Assembly (NCBI GenBank): GCA_027924645.1
Contig: BSBN01000252.1
Span: 1,736,001 to 1,800,000, forward strand
Reading direction: 5' to 3'
From: Cunninghamia lanceolata
Lineage: Eukaryota; Streptophyta; Pinopsida; Cupressales; Cupressaceae
DNA: 64,000 nucleotides
Each line of letters starts with the position of its first letter. Positions within the stretch are counted from its first letter, which is position 1. The notes below the pieces were generated by a model. The model was not told the DNA's origin, searched no databases, and saw only the letters and a list, made by a program, of their open reading frames with translations. Positions 56,961 to 64,000 of the stretch are shown here, piece after piece. A program made the position numbers and the translations under genes.

Positions 56961-58842
56961 ATGACACATCATTTCATTTGTCTTATCTATGTGGCCAGTT
57001 TTTTAATTCAGGGCATGCTGATTATACAATCTATTAATGATGAAAGTGAGCTTAGATAGCTTTGCACGCGTGTGGAAGATAGTCGATTAATGTGGGGAGA
57101 TTATATAAGGACCTCAGGCTTTCGTCTTAATGATTTCCCTAATTCTGAATGTGTTTTCTTTGTTGCCTTTTATACTCAGTACACTGTGATCAAAGTCTCT
57201 CAATTTTCTCACAGTATTAATAGAAGCTTTCTGGAAAATGACTACTTATTCCTTCTCTGGGCCCCTTCAGATTCACTGGTATTTCATCATGGGAGGTGAC
57301 AAAATTAGAATTGAACCCAACAACTGCAAAGAATTTAAAGAGAATGCCTTGGTCTGGCATTACTGTAAAGAAGGTGGAGTCACCCTGTTCCTTGAATGCT
57401 TGAATGGACATGATGAAAACCCATCTATTCAATTTGCTCAGTCTTGGGAAAATCATAAGGTGTACATTGGGAATATCAGTTTTGAGGTTTCGAAGAATGA
57501 AATTGCTATGGCTACAGGTCTTTCTCCAAAGGGTACAAAGCTGCATAAAAAGTCTAGGGTTTTGGATGCTTAGAATCAGAAACCGTTTCTTGGTGAAGGT
57601 GAGGAATTGGTGCCTTACCAGGGTGGTTTTGAGAGAGCTTGACCTCCTAAACCATGGGTGGATATGTGCTATATGGTGATGAATTATTTCACCCTTGAGG
57701 GTCGTTTCACTAGGTTTTATCACTATCATCTCCCTTTGTTAAATCATTTTACAAAGTATGCCACTATTAGTTTCCCTTTCTATTTGCTTTCTTCTCTTGA
57801 GCATTATGTTCAACATGTTAAGAAGACCTTGCTTAAAAAGCCTGATGAGAAGCCTATTCCCTTAAATCAAGGGCTCATTTATAGATTATACCAGTTTCAC
57901 TTAGCTTTGTCTCCTCCTTCCTCTATTCAGCCCTCTAGTCTGGATACCCTACTGCCTCTATGAAAAGTGGTCTTACTATTCCTAAACGGCTTCCTGAAGG
58001 TGATCCTTGTTCTGGGACTTCTAAGTCTATAGCCAAGAATGTTCAAAACCCTCCTTCCAGATTCAAATTGAAATCTAAAAGACGTCTCTCTGATGTTGAC
58101 ATGGAGTCTAACCTTTTGAAAGAGGATATTGGGGAATTTGGGACCCAGAATAATCAGAATCAGGGTAGGGAGGGACCCTCAAGGAATTTCAAAAAAGTTA
58201 AACTGGAAGGTAAATTTGCTATTGTTAGGTGGTCTGGTTGTATTGCTGGCAAACAGGTTCCCAAGCTGAAGCTAATCGACTATTCTGAAAGCCTCTACCC
58301 ATGAGGAGGAGGATAAATCCAAGAGTGATGCTCAGGAGATTGCTATTGAAGATTCCGGTGGTGTCAAAGAAATTGATGGGCAGGACATTCCTGTGAAGGC
58401 CTTTGATACTGAAGAAAATATAGGGGTTCATAATTCTGTTCCCATTAGTGACTGTGTGGATGTGGGAGATACTACTACTCATGTGGAGGTGACTGATACC
58501 AATGATAACACTAGGAAAGATGCCCACTCTGATCCCATTGTTGATCTTGTAGATGCCGATCTGTCTCAGGAGGATGGTAATAATGCTCAAGATGACAGGG
58601 AGGAAGAAAATATTGAGAAAGTTAATTATGCTGATGATCTGTCTCAGTTGAAGGAGCGAGAAAAGAGGGTCTTTTCCCTTGGCAAATTCATTACTAGCAT
58701 GTTTTGCAGGATGGCTATAGCCAATCTCTCTTTGTTGCAGGAACATGAAGTCCTCATTCATGGTGTTGATAATGATAGGGTTAAGGAATTTGATACAATG
58801 CTGGAGGTTCTTTCTAAAGGAGAGGATGACATCCCTTCTTAG
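56961..58842 (+). pseudogene. Acidic ORF downstream of the RNase H, family not recognised
   Basis: From 57050 a broken frame leads into 57238-57573, with IRIEPNNCKEFKENALVWHY, GHDENPSIQFAQSWENHKVY and ISFEVSKNEIAMATGLSP. It resembles a globular domain seen in plant retroelement-associated ORFs and is possibly related to the plant mobile domain, which is a weak inference. After a TAG at 57571 it continues through 57658-57963 (ALSPPSSIQPSSLDTLL), then a K/R-rich frame (RFKLKSKRRLSDVDMESNL, 57960-58304), and ends in an acidic frame 58393-58842 (DLVDADLSQEDGNNAQDDRE). A LINE-like 3' tail follows. Several stops and frame changes. Confidence 0.5.
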
Positions 58843-59035
58843 TCTTTCTTTGCTTTCTGTTAGCTGGCTTTTTACTGTTAGTATCTTTTTGTTGTATATT
58901 GGCTATATGTAAGTTGTTTGTGGTGGTTTTGGCTCTTTTTGTTTTTTGAGCCTTTTTTGTCCTTTTTGGGTTCTGTTTTGTAAGGGATTGGCCCCTGGTT
59001 TTCCGCCTTATAATATCAAAAACATTATGTTGAAG
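58843..59035 (+). other. T/G-rich 3' tail of the preceding element
   Basis: TTTTTGAGCCTTTTTTGTCC and GTTCTGTTTTGTAAGGGATT, then GGCCCCTGGTTTTCCGCC and TTATAATATCAAAAAC, resemble the 3' untranslated regions of plant LINEs. This supports assigning 56380-59035 to one LINE copy. Confidence 0.45.
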
Positions 59036-60689
59036 AAGAATAAAAATATATATTAACTTATATAAGTTACATGAATGACCAAATTGAAAAAGTTAGAAGA
59101 TAGAAGATTTAGCATATAAACTTGCATTACCTCCTCAATTACAAATTCATGATGTGTTATATATATTTGATCATGTTATTGAATGGCAAAGGATTTTTGT
59201 CAAACCTAGTTGTGAATTTAAAATTGAACTAAAAAGTATTATTGAGAAAATATATATAAAATTGAAAAAAGAATTGTAGATAAAGTAAATGTTAAATGAA
59301 CTCACTATAATGTTAGTAATCATGGGAAACAAATGAATATATTCATAGCCAATATTCATATTTATTGAATAAGTGTTTTGTGATCTTTGATGTAGATGCA
59401 CCTTGTGCTACTAAAGGCAACAATAATTACAAAGGGGAGAAATGTTATGGAACTTTTCCCCTATGTAAAAAAAATGTTATTTTCCCATGTAATAACCCTT
59501 TATAATTAAAGGGGGATAAAAATTTTTGTTATTTGACCCCTTGGTTAAAGGGAGATAAAAATAAAAGTTATATGCAATTACCCTTGACTTAAAAGAGGAG
59601 TAAAAGGAAAATGCTAAATACCTTTGTAAAAGGTTTTTGATTATTAGTTGAAAAGCTAGTCTCAAGAGAAAAAGACAAAATAAGTAATTTAATAAATTCT
59701 TTATATGAGTGAGTGCAATGGTTTAAATTTATTCAAGGGTAAACTATTTAAACCATGTGAGAGGCTCATAAATGGCATATGGGATAACTCTAATAATATA
59801 GTGGAAGTTAGGTGGTGGGCATTGGAGAAGGGGCACAAAAAGTGTGTCCAAGTAAGGGTAAAGAGACACTCAAGTCTATCTTGGATAGGGATGTTGGGAA
59901 TGAATATATATGCTATGATTATTTTAGTTGATTCCTTATAGAGTTTATCTATAGCTTGAGAGGCATTACCACTAATCTTTTATAGGGTGGGAAGTCATTT
60001 CCAAGGTCTTCTTAGTTTAGTACTGTTAAATATTTTGACATCAATATAATTCACAAGTGATAATTGAATATATTTATTTATGTGGTTTTAAATGTTTGAA
60101 TTGTTTCTTTTGGATATTTAAAAATGTTTTCATTAAAATATAGCTAACCCTTTGCTAAATAAATTGAATACTTAATCTTTATATCATTTATTTTTGCATA
60201 TTTATGGGCGACCCACAGAGGAGGGCACCTGGGTTGACATGCATGATGGGAGATGGAAGAGGAGGATAAAAGAAGGGGGTCTACCTTCGGAAATAGGTCA
60301 GTCATGTGTGAAAATCCAAAACTCCACTTGCAAAGTAGGATCTCCTGGGGGCAGATCTAAAAATAATAGGGGGAGATTTGGATTGGTTGAGTGAAATTGA
60401 AAACTGAAAGTGGGAGATGGCTAGGGAGGAACCTCTAGAAGGCTTCTAGGGGGTGGAGAAGATGAAAAACACCGAGGAGAGATGAAAACTCACCTACAAG
60501 ATGCATACAAGGCTTAGGAACAGGGTCGCAAGCTCAGAAAATGCAAATTGACAAGTGTCGCAAAAGTGTTGAAAAGCGTCGACAACAAAGAGAGAGAAAA
60601 AATGACAAAGGGGAAACAACACAAGACATGAGAAGAAAAGACACGTCACCAATAGAATTGTTGCTGAGAGGATGTTATTTCATGCTTAC
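59036..60689. other. Unassigned sequence
   Basis: 59430-59620 contains several CCCTTT.../...AAAGGG words in both orientations (for example AACCCTTTATAATTAAAGGG), giving weak fold-back potential. 60190-60660 is purine-rich on the plus strand. The plus-strand frames at 59705-59941 and 60194-60394 match nothing known. Confidence 0.4.
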
Positions 60690-61425
60690 ATGTATGTGAC
60701 AAGAATTATAAATCATCATAGGGGTCCTCGTGGAGTCTGTGTGTGATTTTGGTGCTTACAGTTACTAAGCAACAACTCTGTAATTTTCTATGCTTTAAAT
60801 TTTTGATACGACAAAAAGAATAAATCCTCTCTAGCTCAAGAAACTCTAACCAGTTTTGGCTAGAAGTAGTCAAGTGTAAAGTGTCCATGTTGAGCAACAA
60901 GTTGGTATCAACTGTGATGTACAGTGTGCACAAGTCCCTCAAATAGAAATTTATAACACTATAAACCATAGAGGGGACCGCCTTCATGGAGCAGAGCCAT
61001 GGGTGACCCAACTTCACATGAAATAAGTCTAATATGGGTATGATAAAAGTAACATCCAATGATCTTGGCCCAACCTTGATGGAAAGGGTCAAAGCACCAA
61101 GAGTTGGAAGGATAGACCCATCGTGTGCTCTAATCACGATTTCTGATGCATCATAGTTATCGCGGTGTAACCCTTGCATGTAGAGAAACTCTTCAGTTAC
61201 TACATTTACCATGCATATAGGATCTATCATAGCACCTCTTATGGGTTTATCATTGATTTGAATAGTGATGTATAGAGGTCCATCAGGAGCTTCAATAGTA
61301 GCATCATGAGGAGTAAAAGATATAGCCGGTTCAGGTTTTGCTTGCTCTTTATGAGGGTGGGAATCTACCATGCAAACATCACCTTCATAGTCTTGTTCTT
61401 GATGATTATAAGTACATAGCATCTC
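60690..61425 (-). pseudogene. Ty3/gypsy aspartic protease region
   Basis: The minus-strand frame 61422-60706 is open for 238 codons. It reads PLYITIQINDKPIRGAMIDP, then VNVVTEEFLYMQGLH and LDLFHVKLGHPWLCSMKAVP, the protease of plant gypsy elements (L-I-D-x-G-x-S-x-N...L-L-G-R-P-W-L-H). The catalytic D-x-G is altered to D-P-I, so it is probably inactive. It ends HRLHEDPYDDL, after which the RT that should follow is absent. Confidence 0.8.
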
Positions 61426-63300
61426 CTAAGATGGATCCACAACATTAGATTCATGATGAGGTAATAGATTTGTATATATTTGTAGGTTTTGATTAGGTGG
61501 AGCCACCAATTTATTTCCTTTGTCGTTTACACCACCAACCTGGATGACAGTGGAATCAATGAGGTCTTGAACTTCATGTTTAAGATGCATACATATTTTA
61601 GTGTCATGACTGACAGTGCAGTGAAATTGACAAAAGGCCTTCGAATTGAAAGAAGACGATTGCATCTTACTTGGATCGACAAGTCTACTAGGTGGAATCT
61701 TGATGAGATTCTTGTTCAAAAGTTGCATCATTATATAGTAGAGAGACTCTGATAATGATGTGAAATGGCTTGTCTTTGGTTTCAATATATATGGGGCAGG
61801 AGCAGGAGATGATGCAGCCGCCACATGTTTTTCTTATGTTATTGACTGAAATTGCATTGATTTTGATGAAATTTGTGTTGTGTCTTTTGAATGAATGATT
61901 GTGTGAGGCTTCATATTGACCAACTGGAGCTAATGAGGGATTATTCTCATATTGACTAACCGATAGTTGGTAATCACAGAGAGTCGTACAAAGATGAGTG
62001 AAAGATTCATAACGCATCAACAATATTTTATTATGGATGTGAGGTTGTAAGTTTCCAATGAAGATTCTTTGCACATCAGCATCTAGAATAGAATATTGAA
62101 CTTGTGAAAAGAGAGCTTGATAATGCCCCATAAAATATGCTACTTTCTCTTTTATTCCTTGTTTGCAATGAACCAAGTTGATTAAAGAGACTTGATGTCC
62201 AATGTTTGCTTGAAAGTGTTCAAGGAACTTAGTGATTAGTTGCAAAAACGAAGTGATTGAATTAGGAGGTAATGAGAAAAACCAATCCAAGGTTGTGTCT
62301 TTGAGTGACATAGGAAAGAGTTTTGCCAAAATTGCATCCTCAAAGAAGAAATCACTACACATAGTTGTAAAGGCCGCCACATGGTTGTTAGGGTCTCCCT
62401 TCCCATTATACTTCTCAAAGCAAGGGGTTTCAAACTTCTTAGGCATTTGAGCTCTTAGGATAGGATAAGATAAAGGGCTACAAATGTAATGTGATGTCAT
62501 AGAGGGTTTGGAGGGACTTTGGTTTATGCTTGCTAATTGTTGTTGGATGGAGTTCATATTTTGTAAAAGTTGATTGATGGTAGGGTCGGAAGGTGAACTA
62601 GGTTGAAATGGGTATGAATGGATAGGGCTAACCATAGGTTGCGACACTGTATGATTGGGTTTTTGGAAAGTGATATTAGGCTTAGTTTGATTTGATGTAG
62701 GCAGGGTGATGTCCACTAGGTGTAGTACTTGGATAATTGAAGGGAATAGCACTATAATGACAAACGGGATTCCTGATAGATAACCCAACACATGTGGTAG
62801 CACTATTACTAGGTTGTGTAGTTGTGGTGAGAATAGTAGAAGTGTATGAAGGAATAGAGAGTGTTGGTATGGGTGTCGACACTTGAGTCCCTATTTGATT
62901 AGAAGAAGTCACAATAGTAATGATTTCAGCGCAACTGGATGTAGACAAAATGTTCTTGTGCACTATATGAGCTAGGCCACACAAGACTTCTAATCCCTCT
63001 TGTCCTTCGAGCAATAGACTTCTTAGACTTTCAACAATAAGGATGGCCTCTTCAACTATATGTTTCAAGCTTAAAAATTATTGAAAACTAGCCAACTCCG
63101 TGTCTAATCTTTGAATTTGAGCTGTAGGAACATGAGCCACAAGGTCGTCTATGTTGATGGATTCATGAAAAGTTGATGCTTCCGGGATATGTGAAATAGG
63201 GATATCAGGAAGAAGTGATGGGCCTTCTTGTGTGATTGGACTTGCAAATTGGGGTTTTGATGTGTTGTTATCAGAGTTATTAAAAGCATTAGAACCTATA
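61426..63300 (-). pseudogene. Ty3/gypsy gag (capsid and knuckle region)
   Basis: The minus-strand frame 62803-61688 contains FETPCFEKYNGKGDPNNHVA, LKDTTLDWFFSLPPNSI and FLEHFQANIGHQ, the retrotransposon gag capsid domain (P-F-x-x-Y-x-G-x-x-D-P, A-x-x-W-F, L-x-x-x-F). A second frame, 61824-61426, gives CQFHCTVSHDTKICMHLKHE, the C-x-x-H knuckle-like motif followed by V-Q-D-L-I, as in Athila/Tat-type gag. Upstream, 63068-62682 and a frame near 63300-63080 (SHIPEASTFHESINIDDLVA) form the N-terminal part. At least two frame changes separate these pieces. The 5' LTR and primer site were not identified. Confidence 0.78.
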
Positions 63301-64000
63301 ATTTGAATGCTTCTTCACATAAGAGTGTTAGAATTAGGGCATCAGGTCACAAAACTCATAAATTGTTTACAAGCCTTAGTGACACACAAGATGCACACAA
63401 AGAAAAGATGAATGATGTGATGAAAGAAAAGTTTGACTCTTTATTTAAATGAACCAATGTTTTGCACTTTTGATAAAATGAAAACACCTATAATGCAATA
63501 ATAAATCCTTCATCAATTTCAACTCTACTCAAAGAAAATTAGATATCATCCATACTCATCTTCAAATCAAACCCTAAATTTAATGTTTTTTCAAAGACGT
63601 ATCAATCCAAAAATTGTTCTTCCTTTCAAATTTCAAAACAAGATGACATATATGATGTAATAGGGAAAAGTAAAATCAGATTTGAAATTCAAATGTCATC
63701 AAAAAAATCTGAAACAAGATATGAATCACAAACCCTAGATTTCAAATTAACTAGTTTTTTCTAAAAATGCAACTTTTTTGACAAGCCCTAGCAATGAATA
63801 GGTTCAAATGCAAAATAAAGTACTATGAAATGATTAGTTACTACAATACCAATCATATCTTATGAAAAAATCATAAATTTATATTTTTCTATTATGATTT
63901 AAAACCTATGAAATGAAAACAATGCAATAAATATGCTATTTTCTAAGCCTAAAATGCTTTATTTTTCACTTTTCAATGCAAATATGCAAGAATGTTTTTT
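63301..64000. other. Leader or LTR side of the gypsy element, unassigned
   Basis: AT-rich with no coding frame. It lies upstream of gag on the minus strand, so it is probably leader or LTR sequence, but no PBS or LTR border was found before the window ends. Confidence 0.35.

Noticed and set aside
1..64000. tRNA, rRNA or CRISPR features
   Set aside because: No cloverleaf-like box A/box B pair, rRNA core motif or regularly spaced short repeat with unique spacers was noticed; a covariance-model scan was not possible here.

Overview
The window looks like intergenic chromosome sequence from a seed plant with a large, repeat-rich genome, probably a gymnosperm. This is an inference from four things seen together: AT-rich sequence with few open frames, densely nested and decayed copia, gypsy and LINE elements, PPR-type gene fragments, and a long degenerate plant-telomere-like (TTTAGGG) tract far from any chromosome end. 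I found no intact host gene, rRNA, tRNA or CRISPR array. Almost every recognisable coding stretch is a mobile-element relic with stops.

Region by region. 1-1.8 kb is AT-rich repeat DNA. 1.86-9.44 kb is a 3.8-kb segment present twice in tandem; its second copy runs into the 5' LTR of a Ty1/copia element. That element (PBS at 10.05 kb, PPT and 3' LTR start at 18.29 kb) is split inside its RNase H region by a 4185-bp element at 13600-17784 with a 5-bp target duplication. Its 3' LTR is cut short by the LTR of a minus-strand chromovirus (18.4-20.4 kb). 20.4-30.7 kb holds LINE ORF1 relics, a decayed PPR gene and long unassigned stretches.

30694-48257 is the highlight: what appears to be one 17.56-kb DNA transposon. 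It has inverted ends beginning GGGT, flanked by GAGG on both sides. Inside are a plus-strand transposase-like gene with three introns (37031-40525) and a convergent minus-strand accessory gene with at least seven exons (47941-43621). Between them lies a 359-bp tandem array. The element also holds a 3.2-kb telomere-like tract, CG-rich palindromes near the ends, captured PPR fragments, and a fully paired 41-bp RNA-type hairpin made from a PPR sequence. The transposase frame is continuous but carries seven premature stops, each reachable by one C-to-T change or its complement, so this copy appears dead.

48.3-64 kb holds two minus-strand LINE ORF2 relics (49.4-51.7 and 53.2-55.8 kb), a plus-strand LINE RNase H domain followed by an unusual acidic ORF (56.4-58.8 kb), and a minus-strand Ty3/gypsy gag-protease relic (60.7-63.3 kb).

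All alignments and splice models were made by eye. Boundaries quoted to the base are those where repeats or splice motifs could be read directly; the others are approximate.
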